A DNA stretch of 64,000 nt from Amyelois transitella (GCF_032362555.1 NC_083511.1:6634001-6698000); one strand, 5' to 3'; positions 32,991-47,412 are shown, counted from the first letter of the stretch. The notes: generated from the letters alone by a model not told the origin. Numbers and translations: made by a program.

Positions 32991-35900
32991 GCTCCATAGG
33001 TATATCTAATATAAATCGGCGTAAAATATGAAAGCAGCGGTTCTCCCGCTGATGATGTTTAAAATATTAAATCTTACATGACTACTGTTCAGAAAGGTTG
33101 AAATCCAACTACGGATGCCTGCAACGCCAGGGGCACGGATTATTGCATTACATCATCGGATATTCTTAATTGAATTAGCTGATTGACACGTCTGTGCCGC
33201 CGTGCTCCATATAACCTATTTATCTCCATATAGCCAAGATAAGCTACGGCAAAATAATATATACATATACCTATTTCAAAAGGGCTAGCATGGCAGACGC
33301 AACGCCGCGTCGTTTCAATCGCGCGATAAACTATAGCTGTTCCGTTGCTACCGGTACCCACAATGTGTAATTGTTACCAAAATAATGTGATTAAAACTGA
33401 ACTAGTATCCGGTATTAAATGCGGAACTGGATAAATATTAATTACAATTTCGAACTAAAGCTTAGTTTTGACCATTTGAGCGGATTTGTTTGATTTATTT
33501 GCTAACCTTGCCATTATTTATTGAATTGAACGTTAGTTACACATGTTTGTTTTCGCTTAGGTACTGAACTCAATAATTATTATCGTGTAAATATTAAATG
33601 TGATGATGTAAAATCATTTATTATTACCCCCAAGTAAGTTATTTTGTGAAAATCTTTATTAGTTTTCGTAGAAAAGAGGTCATTAAAACCTCTGAAACTA
33701 GCTGTCATGCTAATGGTGTTGGATCGAATGAACTATTCCAAAATTACAGGAAAAGGAAAGAATACGGCATGTTCTTCATGAATTGTAGGAGAACAATAAA
33801 AGATGGGGGTCCCAAAATCCCGTAAGAAGACAACGATATTTGTAGCGCACGAAGCCACGATCGTAACCCAATACCTCAAAGTGTACCAATACGCAAAATG
33901 TTATATTTGTCTATACATATAGGAACTACATCATGCTTTGTTTCGGCTTAAGAAACTCAAATTAATCAAGGAAATTAATTGTGTTTCATGTCCGTCTGTT
34001 TTACTTCGCTCACGAACACTTCGCAAATCTCCAATTTACACTTTTGTTCGGTAATTAGTAGCTACAGTTCGTAACTCGTGCCTCAAATAACAAACGGAAT
34101 ACTTGAGTTTTGTTACTGACACAGTTATGCGTTCAACATCATTTATTATGCTATGAATTATTCTCCCAAAATGAAGGATTTCGCAACGTTTTTAGCTTTT
34201 CCGCTTTATATCTTCGTCCTTAATTAGATATTAATAATTTTTGTTATTTTTCTATCACTATTTGAATTTCATTCTATTATTAAGCCAAAAAGCCAAACAA
34301 CAGGCAGGCGGCCTATCAGTATTTTCAAATTGTTGGCTCTGTCTAGCCCACAATTAATATAGAATATACAGTAAGATCCGCATTTCAATCAATACTTATA
34401 GGTAGATTACGCAATTAATTTTCAATCGTGATAATTGACAGAATTAGTTCTATTGTAATTATCATTGTGCAGAAATTTGTCAAAAACCATCTTTAGAGTT
34501 TATTTGGACATGAAATGAAGCGCAACAGCTGACAGAGCTACTAAAAACACCCAATGATGAAAGAAATAAAATTAATCTCATGATAATATTTAAAAGCTCC
34601 TTTTTTGCTTAGCCCGCTTATAAAGGTAATTGACATTGCTTTATCCTTAAAAATATCTAAAATTGAGGGAACGAGCCGTATGAAAATGAGATCGTTTAGG
34701 TTTCATCGAGTTAGTCGCGTGTCGTCTCGAGCGCGGCTCGCGTGATTTCCCCGCAGACTTGCGTAGCTACGTCAGTGCACTCCGCTGATTAAATGTAAAT
34801 GTATAATCAGCTTTCGTTTCATTAAGTCCGCTCCCAAAATCAAATGTTGAAATTATAAATGCGGGTCCAACTGCTTCTGGTATCGTTAAGAGAAGCGCAC
34901 GGATTTGCTCGTTAGTTTTGCTTGTAAAGTATTCTGTTCATCATTTCTGAAATGTTAGTCATGCTTTATTTAAAATTTATAGGGTTCCTTACAATTTTTT
35001 GACACCGTAGACGACACGTATTTGACATTAAAATATTTGTTCTTTAGACTTGCCAACTGATAAACAGAAAAAATGGAAGAATAAAAAAATGGCGAGGTAA
35101 CTGATAATATCTAACGCTCAAAACTTAAGAATTCACAAGGAATTTATGTACCTACTTATTTCCCTGTATTCGAGAAAATTATCGTCAATTTGAATGGAAC
35201 GTGCTCGAGTCTATAACAAGATCGGATATAAAGTAGATCAAGCATTTCCGAGAACCACTCGATCAATTAATTATGTCCTCTGAATGAAGTTCCTAAATTA
35301 TAATAAATGACAAATCAGAATAATTTTCCTCCGAGAGAAACTGGTTAAAATAATGGTAGAAAGACAAACAAAAAGTATTATTAAAATGTTATGGTTAAGT
35401 ACGTAATAAAATAATTTATTTAGAAAAAAAAATGTATTTTTGTCTTTTTTTAATAAAAACTTTTTTATTTTATTTATTATTCTTCGAATGTTGTATTTAA
35501 TTCTTACGGAGTAGGCTGAGTGCGAGGCGATCCAGGATTTTCATACAGTTAATATATTCTCCTGGTGTTTATTAGTTACTCTGCTTGAGCCCGGGGTATG
35601 CCTGTGACCTAAGGTCAGAAAAAAAAAACAATTGCAAAAATCCAAATACAATAGCAGTAACAAGTGAAAATATAATTCCGTTCATTTGGTCATTAGAACT
35701 TTATGGTACAAACATAAAATAATTCTCATTCAAAACTGAGCAGAGAGGGTTCATATTCGAGGGAATTATAGCGTTTACTGTTCAAGCGTTAAGCCAAATG
35801 TTCCAACAGGCAACTCGGGATACCAGCTAGTTAATTTCGGCACGATGTAGATACGACACGTAGTTATTTGAGCACAGCACTCTCCTTCCACCACCGCGGT

Positions 35901-38293
35901 AATTTTTATTTAAATGTACGCCCAAATAAATATTGGCCCACCGGTTTGTTACGTTAATATATAAAAGGAAAATGAGGATACATTTTTCCAGGAAATATTA
36001 ATTCCGAGGTTGATTGATGGCTCAGACAAATTACAGGTACAGTCATTGTGGATAATGATACGTTTCGTGTGTTTCAATAGAACTCATTGTGGGTATCTGA
36101 GGTGACTTGTTTTGTATCGATTTTTTACATGAATATTTTTCATATTTTTATTGGTTTACCTAAATAGATATACTGTTATTATAGATGTCTTCATAACATG
36201 TTCTTCCATCATTACAGCAATTTAAATAAGTACATTCTATGGCTTATTTACCTACCTGACATTCTTATTGTATGCGATGGGCTAGCAATCTATCACTGAC
36301 TAAGCCGGGTCTGCCAACCCCGTAAATTATAAAGATGTGGTGGATTTGTAATGTATGTATGAGTTCATATATGAACGTGCACTTTGGTTTTAGGTATAGG
36401 TATTGTAGTCATTATTTATAACCTGGGCTACTAAAGCTAAAGATTATTCTATAATTTGTGAAACATTTTTGTGAAAGTGATGAAGTAAATTTAAAATTGC
36501 TTTATAACATGGTAACATGTTCACTTTTGTTCATATAATGATTTATATCATGTATTCTCTCAATGTTCATCTGATGTATTTCATCCGTACCTAGTGGTGC
36601 GTGGAACTTGTGTGTTCGTCAGTACCGAGTGAACCGCTGTCGTTTTTTCGCGAAGCTATTGAGCCGAGCTCTCAATCACCCGCCAGATTTCACACTGATT
36701 GATCGATTGGACTTTAATTTTGAAATGTTAATATCGCCTCGGTTGCCACGAGGCCTTGAGCGTTTGAAAAATGGCGAACTTGAAATACGCGGTTAGCTTA
36801 ACTGAAACAGTTGCTCTTTCCTAAGCTTATAAGGTAGCCAGGAAGATAAAAATGCGATAAGCATTAGTACTCTTTATATTATTGGCTTTTATGTGTTGTT
36901 GTATCATTATTTACAACATAAAACAAAATATAAAAATACTAACAAAAAGAATGTACTACAACAAGAGACTTATCCCATGAAGAGATCTCTTCTTTTCAGT
37001 TTTTCATTTTGCTGTTTTGACTTAATTAGTTATTATATTCTCTCTCCTTTATCTTTGATAATAGACATTATTATTGCTAGAACCTGAATGAACCAGGAGA
37101 ACGCATGTTTTGTTTCAGGTCCCGTTTAAAATACTTATCGTATTTGAGTCCCAACTTCATAATTTGTAAAATATAGCTAATCCGTCCCGGCCGTAACTCA
37201 AAAGCGTATTACTGAGAATCAATAGGGTATTGTGATAGGACGGCGCTCCGGGGCACTATAACGACCACGGGCAAGGCATTATGAACGTAATTAATTATCT
37301 CACTTCAGCAAAGGGTTGCTTGCGAACCCCAATCTGATTGGTTAGAAATTGGTTCAAGCTAAACTGAAACAATCGTTGCTTAAACTCTGTTACGGAACAT
37401 TTTTTTTTATTTTAAATGTTTTATAAGAGTTCAGTGAAAATGTGTTTTTAATACGTGAAGAATATGTAGAATATTTAATACAGTTTTTTTTTTGAGACGA
37501 TAATTCCTAAATTTGTGTATAAAATTTTTTACGAAGATGATAATTGTTTCCAATTGAAACCTCTACCACTGTGCACACTATTTCTTTTCACCTAAAGAGA
37601 TGTGAACATTACACACTCACCATTGCAGTTAATTATTTATTACTGTAGGTACTTTAGAGACCTCATATTTATTTTAAGAAAAACACAACAAATTGATGTT
37701 ATTTACTATGGAAACAGATTAAAATTATGAGATAAAAACAAAATAACTTTGTGAAGCCTTTGTACCTGAGTTATAGTGTACAATTAAAAAGCCTTCTTTG
37801 TTAATGCGAAGGAGTTAAAAGCTAATCTTTAAATAAGTTACTCTTTCTGCAGATAACGCTGCGACAGGATTAAAATAAAAGTAATTTTATACTCTCTTTA
37901 TCCTACTTTTTTTGGTGCAGTTAACAGCATATTTTCAATATAATAGTGTTATACTCAACAGAACATTAAACAGATTCTCATCTTAGTATTAGCTAGGTAT
38001 CTGGAGTTTTTTAGGTAATACGAGTAGTTAATTCTTGAAAATTATGTGCTTATATTGGAGGTTTAAGTAAAAATGAATGTTATAAATGTAACCAAATCAT
38101 TAATAGTATGGTATCAAGACGGAAAATGAGAGTGAACTTGTAATAAAATTAAGTACAATATATGGAAACAAAGAAGTTTATTATTTTTTGTGTTGCTGTT
38201 GTAATTTCATAATTTTATATTGTGTTCAACAAAATTCACGTTTAAAGGGGGCCATACCTTCCAGTCTTACGAAGTGCAACAAAAGAGCTAGGG
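32991..38293. other. Intergenic, repeat fragments, no gene
   Basis: Contains fragments of the short interspersed repeat at about 34262-34345 and 36270-36355, and GC-richer islands at about 33110-33360, 34700-34910, 36590-36800 and 37180-37380. Small open frames at the islands show no conserved domain. Confidence 0.4.
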
Positions 38294-38677
38294 ATGCGAA
38301 CGCGATTGAGAACACCCAAAGATGAGAGAGAATGTTCGTATTGTTGTCTACGACCAAAAGAGAAAATTGTAAATACATTGTACAAAACTTGTACGGGAAA
38401 GTTTGGTAAAGGCGCACCAGTCTGCAAGTACTACAAACCAATGAAAACAAGACTTGTACTGAGACTAGGAGACCACAGATGTGTCTGGAGTTGTGGCAGG
38501 AAACATTCAATGAATTTAGTTGCGTCTTTTGATTCGCAAACAAAAATATATTTCGATATGTCGACGAAACTTTACCCGCAACTTGCTTCGACTTCTTTAG
38601 TGTGGAAATTCAATGGTTATATTTATTTTGTGAAAATTTTTGATGGGAAGGCTCTACACCCGATACAGAAATATTAA
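38294..38677 (+). CDS. Unassigned 127-codon frame with Cys-rich segment
   Basis: An open frame with ATG at 38294 and TAA at 38677. It contains RTPKDERECSYCCLRPKEKI followed by YKTCTGKFGKGAPVCKYY, a C-x2-C-C ... C ... C arrangement. This vaguely recalls the zinc-binding C-terminal domain of piggyBac transposases. The remainder (VWKFNGYIYFVKIF) is unassigned. No TTAA-flanked ends or catalytic region were found and the region is otherwise non-coding. It may be a relic or a chance frame. Confidence 0.25.
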   Translation: MRTRLRTPKDERECSYCCLRPKEKIVNTLYKTCTGKFGKGAPVCKYYKPMKTRLVLRLGDHRCVWSCGRKHSMNLVASFDSQTKIYFDMSTKLYPQLASTSLVWKFNGYIYFVKIFDGKALHPIQKY

Positions 38678-41149
38678 TACGGCTTAATCAACTTTGCCTC
38701 AAAGCTTTTGTTGCTTTTGAGGAGAGTGTAATAGGTAGTTGAACAAATGTATTGAAATTTGAGGATGTTTGTTAAAGTCACATTTTACTCTAGACTAGAA
38801 CATATAATTTATCCATGCAATTTATTTCTGTACTTTTTGTCTACAAATGGGTTAAGCGTCACCGTTAGTAAGTAAGTCCTTGTTAGAGGGACCTCATTAT
38901 CCAGACTTTATTTCCTTTTTTTCTAGACACGAACTAATTACCTATAGCACTTTACAATAGTAAGTGCTGCCTTTCTTCCGGCAGCCTTATACTTCGAAAC
39001 GCCAAGAAAATCTTTGCTGTTTCCTTCAGAATGGTTTATTTCATTTTCTCTATTTGGTACCTTCTCATTTTGCTAATTTCAACGATGCGAAAATAGGGGT
39101 CATTATATAAATATCTCAGGGGCAGAAACTTTACAAAACTTTATACGGAGTTGATGCTCAAACAATCAAAACAAGAAGTTGGTTCCTTTCAGACATCATT
39201 ATTTAGTCAAACAGGGCTTAATCAAATATTTTACTTATTTGTACAAAAAGTTGTTTATGCAAATATAGTTTTATATCATTAAACAAATAATATACATAGG
39301 TATTATACCTGTCGGAACAGTTTGAATCTAGGAAGGAACCTCTAAGTTGTTATTGTAAAAAAGTTTAAAGAAAGTGACCCCTCGATTGCTACAGATTAAG
39401 AGGACCGAGGATTGTTTCTACGGAGACTGACAGTGACTTGATATAGTGGGCGTAAAATTTGAGCTCAATATGTGGTCTATATCTGGTAGTTTAGGATAAA
39501 AAATTTGGTAAGAACAGATTCTCTGCTGTACTGCTCTAGTTTGGTCGCTCAAGAGATTAAGTGAACAGAATGCTCAGTTTTGCTACCAAAATACCAAAGA
39601 GTCTATATTATTGGTTGCTACGAGATAAAGCGAAAGTAGCGTGCGTAGAACGCGTTGTTGCTACGAATTTCTACGCGACCGGTACGAGAGAGGTGACGTT
39701 TAGATTTAAGTATGAAAAGTAAACGCTACAAATTATTATTTAAATTTTCTTTGAACGGTAGAATTTCAAAGATAATATGTATGTTTTTAAAGGTCAAATA
39801 AAAGTATAATCATCGAAATTGTGTATAGAAAAGGAAAACTACTATTTTATGTAAACTCAGGGGCAAAATATGTCTTGAAGTCAATACAATCATAATGCCA
39901 GCAATAATTCCTAAAAACAAACTGTATTCAATGCCTGCTAACATAATGCCTTCTGGTAATTGAAGTATTAACTCAATATTAACATAGGTTTTGTCTTAAC
40001 TCTGCAGTTAAGAACTTGAGAAGCTGGGAAGTTGCCCTGGCAAGCTCATGCGAACATATTTTGATACCAAACTACTACATAAGTTTGTGCCTTGCCGCAG
40101 AGTGGATAAATGGGTCGTTTACTAATATATTTCACACGATAGTTAACTGTTCATTGGAAATATTTAAAATTTTTCTTAAATAAAAAGGGCTTGTGTTGTT
40201 TTTAAATTAAAGCAATATTTTTACCTTTCTAACTTATATTAATAGTGAACATTAATTATATTCAATAGTCTCTACTGCCAAAGACCTAAACCAAGAATAA
40301 TGTATTCTCAATATTTGTATAAGCATCTATTATTATTTGTCTTTATGTAGAGTTTATAATGTTTTATTGTTTTTAATATACCTACTAGCAAGTTAAATGA
40401 ATATCTACAAATCACTTATGACTTTTTTCCATAAATTGAGGGTATAATTAGCAGTCAAGGGACTTCAATAACATAATATATTTATCGTTGTTGCCGAAAG
40501 TTCGAAACTCTAAGTTGGATAATTGTCATCAAATACACCCTCTGATAACAACGAGCCGAACTTCTGGTGATAAATCGCCCACAGTATGTCATTACACAGA
40601 TAGTAGAAAGATACATCCAAACATCAGAAATAGATATAAATCCTTGTGTTAATGGCAAAGGCGACTCAAACACATTAAATACCTATTAACTCTACACTTA
40701 ATCAAACCATTGAAAAGATTTTGCTCCGATTTTGCGTACTGATATGTAAATAAATATTAATTTGAAGAAAAAGTCCGGGGAATTAGCAAAGTCACAATCA
40801 ACATATTCTAACATTTCCTTAATGTCTAAATATTTCTAAGACTGAAATAATAATTGCATTTAAGGACGTCGATAAAACTCAGTACGCTCATAAATCAAAA
40901 TCTAAGTAAGAAATATGAAGCAATTTTTCAACTGTCATGTTTTGAGAAGTCTGACGGGATCCGGAAATAGGTTTTGCATTATAGAGGAAGCCCCGCCGCC
41001 ATTGCAGATATAGCCAAACGTGTCAAAATCAATTTTCACATTTACAGTCGTCTATTTTCAGTTTAGTCTGGATCAGCTTTATTATAGTCCGGGAGACTGT
41101 ATTCTTATAATAGAAAAATATAATTTATTGTAGCTGCAAAACTTATTAT

Positions 41150-41345
41150 TACAAAACTGGAGAATGCCCGCGAATCCGTCCGGGTTAGATGATTTTTTTT
41201 TCTTAAATATAGAGGGCTTTTCGTGTTGACATGTCAGCCCTGGCAATGTTACTTCGCCATAGTGGGATTCGAACCTCTGCATGACGCTACCTGATTCGTT
41301 TACTCGATGCTCGGGGTCCTCTGAGTCGGGTGCTTTTAACAAAAT
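41150..41345 (-). repeat. Possible tRNA-related repeat
   Basis: On the minus strand AGAGGTTCGAATCCCAC is a strong Pol III B box, preceded by CGAGCATCGAGTAAACG and followed by a body with an A run. No convincing A box or cloverleaf was found. It may be a SINE head or a tRNA pseudogene. Confidence 0.35.
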
Positions 41346-42743
41346 AAACTCACTATACCTTACTATGAAAATAATAGGGATAAACCAAATACGAATTAAA
41401 ATATGTGCCGAGCTCCCAGATAACTAAAAGCCGGTGTATTTTGAGAGCAGACAGGTTGGGCCGACCTGTCGGACTGCAGTCTAGCTAAATGCAGCCGACA
41501 CTGCAACGACAACGATCTGCACTTTACTGAGCTGAATTTTTAACAGACCTGGTTATTTCCACGCTTCCCTAATTAGCTATCTCGCCTCACTTTGCCCAAT
41601 TAAATATTAAAACTTGAGATCAAACCCGTTAGCTGGGAGCTAAAATACTATGTTGGAAGCAGTTTTCGGTGTATGACATAGAATCTGCTTCTTTGTCCAG
41701 GCTTTTGTTAGTCCTGGTTTAATCCTCACCTCTCTGAAGAGGAGTCCAGGGAATTGGGTAAGTTGAAGTGGTTCCCGTCTGATATACCTAACCGTAAAAA
41801 ACTTGCCGAACATGTTGTAATCTTGTGATGAGGACCGATATATGGTGTATGGGTACAAAAGGACGTTTGCTAAAGTAATGAAGATCCCAAAAAAAGTTTC
41901 TGATTCGAGTATATAAACAATTTAATTAAATTTAGCCTTTCTTAGAAATACTTCAATATCAAGATTAACAAAACAATTCAGAATAATGATCAAATGAGCA
42001 TTATATCAGATATTGAAAACGAATAAAGATACTTTCGTATACAAACGAAAGGTTAATGATTTAACCAGGTGCTTCCGAACAAATAGAAAAGCCAATCACG
42101 TTCCGTTTTACTCTCAATGCCACGACGAAGTTCCTTTTTCTCGTATTAATAAACCGAGCATTCGCATATGAGACTGATGTTATTTTTTTCCATTGCCGGA
42201 CGACTGATCTCAGACTAAGTAATTAAAGCAGAATATCATGAAAGGAGACGGGGAATTGGGATTCCTAAACAAATATTGATATCTTACCCATGTTTGAAAA
42301 TATGTTATTTTGTTCGATGTTCCTGAATATTTCTGTCTGCCGTAATGTGGTATGGCTCATTAACAAATTAACCGATTTTGAATAACATCTTACCGGTGAG
42401 CTCGATGCAAAAATAAAACAGTGTTTTTACTGAAGCAAAATGAATGACAAAGTTACGTACTGCTATTAACTTCAAATTCAAATATATTTTATGTGTATGC
42501 ATTGAATAGTGTTTTAAAACATTTATATCAGGTGGATATACTCGTAATAAGTGGTGGTGTATTAAATGACTATAAAGTCATTTCCTCTTTACAGATATAT
42601 TTATCTTATGTGCAACCAGAGTGTATTGTTTGCGCATGCACAATTATAGTTAGTGCTCTTACCGGTTTTGCAACTCATATGGTAACGAATGACTATCCCA
42701 AGAATATAGTTACACCTGTTTAATAGAATATCTGTGACTATCC

Positions 42744-42792
42744 ACGCCACACTATACATGAATATACATATATTGCATGCATAGTGTGGCGT
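42744..42792. repeat. Hairpin, 17-bp stem with one mismatch
   Basis: ACGCCACACTATACATG at 42744-42760 pairs with CATGCATAGTGTGGCGT at 42776-42792 with a single mismatch, leaving a 15-nt AT-rich loop. It is too short for a typical pre-miRNA but a strong local structure. Confidence 0.75.
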
Positions 42793-44734
42793 ACGGAGAA
42801 GGACATGGATACCTTCCATCCTGGCAAAAGCTAAAGCTCCTCGTAGGATATTTTGAAAACCCCGTATTCTTTTCTATGAGGCCCTCAATTGCTAAAAAAG
42901 CTGCGGATAATAGCTAGTAAGGTTTTAATTGCAAAAAATAGCGAATTTTTTTTTGTACCTACTACTTACTAATGGTAATGCTAACATATTTTCGTAATTT
43001 TTTATTGTACATAACTGTCCCAACTTTATTGTAGATTTTTCACTGTTTATATCCACCTACCCTTTAATTTCAAAATAAAAATTTGCTGCTGTTCTCAAGT
43101 TTTAGCGAGACTAACTGATAGCAATTTATGTTTTTTAAGTACCTAAGTATAAACAATACATTTATTAAATTATCAGTTGTATCGAATTGAAATTTGGAAT
43201 GAAGTATAAAATGTGTTTTTGGTAAGTAGTTGACAAAATAAATGTCAATTAAGTGCGTACTTTGTACATTTAATTAGTAACTACATACTTTACTTATTTG
43301 CACGTCTATAATGTTCCACGTGGAAAGTCAAGCAGATGATAATATTAGCTGATAATGAAAATACTAGTTACTTGTCTGATAAGAGCTCTGAGGGATAGTT
43401 TAAAAGACTGTTTAATTCTACTTCTACAGCTCAATGTGGCCTTTCGAAGTTTTTAAATATAATTTGATTATTTGATTATTTGATTAGTTGACTTATCTTT
43501 ATCCGTATCGAAGTAGACATGTTTTTATACGAGCTGTGGCCTAGAGCTTCAAAGACAATTTTAAATATACTATTATAAGAAAGAGATAATAATGGATGTA
43601 ATGAATGTAAGTAATACCAAACGAAGAAGAAAAGGATTGGAAATTATACGCCGTCATGTACACATTATTAAGTTGCATGTTTACCATTTATTATTGACAT
43701 AGGGAATAAACAATAGAGATCCGAGATAGCGTTATCTTAGGAACTCCATATTACATTATATTTATGCACACCATTTAGTAAGTCGGTCGCCTCCATCTCG
43801 ACCAAAAAGTCTCATTATAATACTAGAAACTCAAAACCATTTCAAAAGTGGTTACGAGCTACCTAACTACTAAATTTGAAACGAAACGATTCCTAATAAG
43901 AATTGACAGTTAACTGTTTACCGCTTCCTAATATGACGTGAACAAGACAGCAATATACACGTCGTGCTAAAGCAAGACAATGACAAAAGAGATCCTTCGT
44001 TACACGTTGAAATTCCTTCCTCATTGATCAAAGCGCGTAAAGCCTTTAAAAATCCTGCAATTTATTTAGTCTGTAACAACAGCTTACTTCACCAGTTTGT
44101 TTGGTAGCAAGAGACGCTGCCAAAATTATACACTTTGACATAATCTTTTTAAGGTTTCGGGCGCTTGGAGTTTATTTTAATTAATATCGGCTTTATATCA
44201 ATATTTGGAAACATAAAGGAAGAGAGAGGATAAAAAATAAAGAAAAATATGTTTTTTTTTTATTCTTTGTACTTCCTAAATGAACGTAAATTGTTTATAT
44301 GAAAATTCTCAGAAGTTAAAACCTGTCTAAATTTTTCTTGAAAATAAGCAGAACATGCGCATCTTTTCAGAATAAACATTACGTTTCTAATGATGTAATC
44401 TGAGCAGCTTAATGATCGCTATTTTTTAAGTTATTGAAGCCTCAACTTTGTGGAATTCTGTAACATCCACGACGAGGTTAGGAACTCTCATTATCCAGAA
44501 AATTCATAAACAAGAGCCGAGTCACCGCACAGCCCCATCACAAAATATGGAAAGCACAGGAACAAGCATACCTTCATCATGGAAAATAACAAGGGTCGCT
44601 TGAACTTTTAGACAGATGAAAACAACATCAAGATTTTCTTATTATGCATATTTGGTACTAATTATTATAAAATGGAATAAACATTCTCTTTTCAATCATT
44701 CAATTACAAGACAAATGATTGATTGTAAATAAAT

Positions 44735-44758
44735 AAAATATTATGTACATAATATTTT
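44735..44758. repeat. 24-bp perfect AT-rich palindrome
   Basis: AAAATATTATGT followed by its exact reverse complement. In such AT-rich DNA this is less surprising than a GC palindrome, and no function is implied. Confidence 0.75.
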
Positions 44759-45480
44759 TAAATATAGCTACATAATGTTATGTACATACATATACGTATA
44801 TTATATTTTAGCGACAGGACAGAGACTACTTACTTATTATGTACACATTATGATAGCAATTCCTTTGCTTTTATATATTTATGTACATTTTGAATTTATT
44901 AATAATGTTTTGCCTTATAACAGGTGAATAGTTCTATATTAATTTTATTTGGTAGCCCGGCTCACGGCGTTAACGAGGCGTATTAAATTAATCACATCTC
45001 GACATTACCTACCTTATGTCCCTCGTTTCCCTTGAATTTGCGCACCCTTTAATATGACGATTCGCACCTTTTCAACCCGTTTTTACTTTTGTTTTTACTA
45101 CAAACCGTTTTTTTCTTCTTGTTGGTTATACTGAGTGTTTCATTTCACATTATAGTTCACGAATAATATTCAACTTTTCTTTGGAGATCATTTTTGATAT
45201 TTCTGTAGGTACCAGAATTGAAAAAATCAACAAAATTAGGCATTTAAATCTAGAGGAAGTTGTCTCAAAATAGGTAAATAAAAGAAACATTAAAAGAAAA
45301 TCTTAAACGGTAAGAAGGTATTTGGAACTGGAATGTTGCCTATTTTATAATTTGTTCGCTTAGTCTAGTTTTGAAATAAAATTGGTTCAAGCAGCCTCTT
45401 TATTTAGCGACCTTTGAAACTTCCAAGTTCAAACTCCAAACATATACTTAGGCCACCGGAAATGGCTATCCAAGTGATTG

Positions 45481-47358
45481 TTATTGCGTTGCTGGCGTTC
45501 GTTTTACAATTTTCACCCATATTCCGTCTTTGCTCTCCAAAGTTAATCCTGTTGGTTTGTAGTCGAGTGCACTTTTGGTTCTACTACTTGGCTCTACTTT
45601 AAATTTCCTGAGAAATGCGGCCATTCCCATCAATGATTGCACTATTGCAAAACGCATACCTGAAAGAAACAAAAAAAGTTTCAAAATATTTATATCGTAA
45701 ATATAATACTTATATCTAGATTTGAAATGATGAGTAGTCCGGGAACCTATGACAACGCGCGCCTTCTATGTGTGTACAAGAAAGTTAATTATAGCATATA
45801 GCTCCTACCATCTAGGTTCATGGTCACACATTCAGATACTCAAATGTGTATATAACTTCAATCTGTCGCCGTTTATATAGACACACTGCACAAAATTACT
45901 AGCCCTGATATTTTAATATTTAAATCCTGTCGAATTTAGATTTCTCTGTTTGATCGTATCCGATGATTATCCATCAGAATCAGATCCAGGTGTACTAAGA
46001 TAACTTTAATAAGTTCAGTACTTACCAATACAATTGCGTGGTCCGTCTCCAAAAGGCAGATAAGTACAAGGCGGGCGTGCGATTTTTCTTTCTGCAGAAA
46101 AGTTTTCTGGATCGAAAACTTCAGGATTTTTGTAATATTGGTCATCCCAATGTAGTCCTGAAACGGATATTAATACTGGTGTTCCTTTAGAAATGGACAC
46201 ATTGACGCCCGGCAAAGTGTAATCTGTTAACGATTTACGTATCAAGAGTCCTGCCACGGAATGTTTACGCAACGTTTCGTCGAACACCATTTCGAGATAC
46301 GTCATTTCCTTAATACAATCGTAATTGATTTTGCCATTATGCTTAGCAGTTACGCTACATATTTCATCATAAACTTTGTTTTGTATATCTTGATGTAACG
46401 CTAGTTCATGAATCATGAAGGACATTGTCGCCGATGATGTTTCAAATCCTGCAGCATAAAACACTAATGCTTGAGCAGCTATCAATCCGTCATTCATATC
46501 TATTTCTAATATACCATCTTCACTCTTTCGGCTTACTTTACCTTGTTCTCTTAATTCTATCATAAGATCCATAAAATCTTTGCGCTTCATTGGTTCATGT
46601 TCTCGTTGTTTGATTACTTTTGACACAAGGTTTAAAAAGAAATTTTGTAAGTCCGATGCTGTATTAAACAATTTTCTAACTCCAGGTATTATCATATCCA
46701 GCAATATAAGAGCTCTTGAAAAAGTTGTAGGATTAAATATTCGTTTGGCCATTATGCTAAATTCATCTTCATTATCATTATAAGTATCTAATTGCAGTCC
46801 AAAAGCACACGAGCCAATCACTTGTAAAGTGTACTTTGATTGCAAAGATCTAATTTCGTGGTTGATATTATTTTCGGTCAGATGTTCCACATATTTGATG
46901 TAATTCTCAACACACTGTTCTACAAGTGGTATCATGTCTTTAAGTTTCTTCGAGGTGAACACAGGGGTTAATTTTTGCCTTAGTATTCTCCAGGTTTCAC
47001 CATCAGCTTCAAACAAATTTTTACCGAGTTTACTGCGGCTAGTGCTCATGCCCCTGTCTTGAAATAACGGAAAGTCTTTAATTAACACTTGCTTTATTAA
47101 TTCTGGGTCTCTTAATAACAGCATCGGTGTAAATCCTCTATATAAGCCAACAATTTTTTCATTTGGGTATTGTTTATACGTGTTTTGAAACAATTTTTGC
47201 ACAGATTCCTTGAGTAACATCACTTTCCCAAAATTTCCAACTACTGGCATAGGATCGGGACTTTTTACACCTTTTTGTTTCCAATAATTGTGTTTTCTTT
47301 TTGAAAATAAATAAAAAGCGTAAAGTAATACAAAAATACTTAGATAAAACAGTACCAT
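45481..47358 (-). CDS. Cytochrome P450, CYP6-like (CYP3 clan), copy 1
   Basis: Model: complement of join(45481..45659, 46026..47358), 503 codons before TAA. One GT-AG phase-1 intron of 366 bp lies directly after CIG of the heme motif, and exon 2 begins MRFAIVQ. It is a microsomal heme monooxygenase, anchored in the ER membrane by residues 1-18. All core P450 motifs are present: the proline-rich hinge (PDPMPVVGN), C-helix WRILRQ, I-helix AGFETSS (Thr307), K-helix ETLR, PENF in the PERF position, and PFGDGPRNCIG with heme ligand Cys443. Length and motif set indicate a complete enzyme. Clan-3 P450s in Lepidoptera commonly oxidise plant toxins and insecticides; the substrate of this one cannot be read from sequence. 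It is tandem with a paralogue 0.66 kb upstream in the same orientation. Subfamily not assigned. Confidence 0.93.
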
Positions 47359-47406
47359 TTTGTGCGCTCTCGAGTTACTGTTGAGTTGTGAACGTACTCT
47401 TCACAG

Positions 47407-47412
47407 TTTATA
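47407..47412 (-). promoter_or_regulatory. TATA box of P450 copy 1
   Basis: TATAAA on the minus strand within CTTCATATAAACTGTGAAG, 49 bp upstream of the ATG at 47358. This leaves room for a short leader starting near 47380. Confidence 0.65.

Larger units (their letters stand above)
38678..45480. other. Intergenic region upstream of P450 cluster end
   Basis: AT-rich, no gene recognised. It holds a possible tRNA-related repeat (41150-41345 minus), a 17-bp-stem hairpin (42744-42792) and a perfect AT-rich palindrome (44735-44758). Remaining open frames are short and unassigned. Confidence 0.45.
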
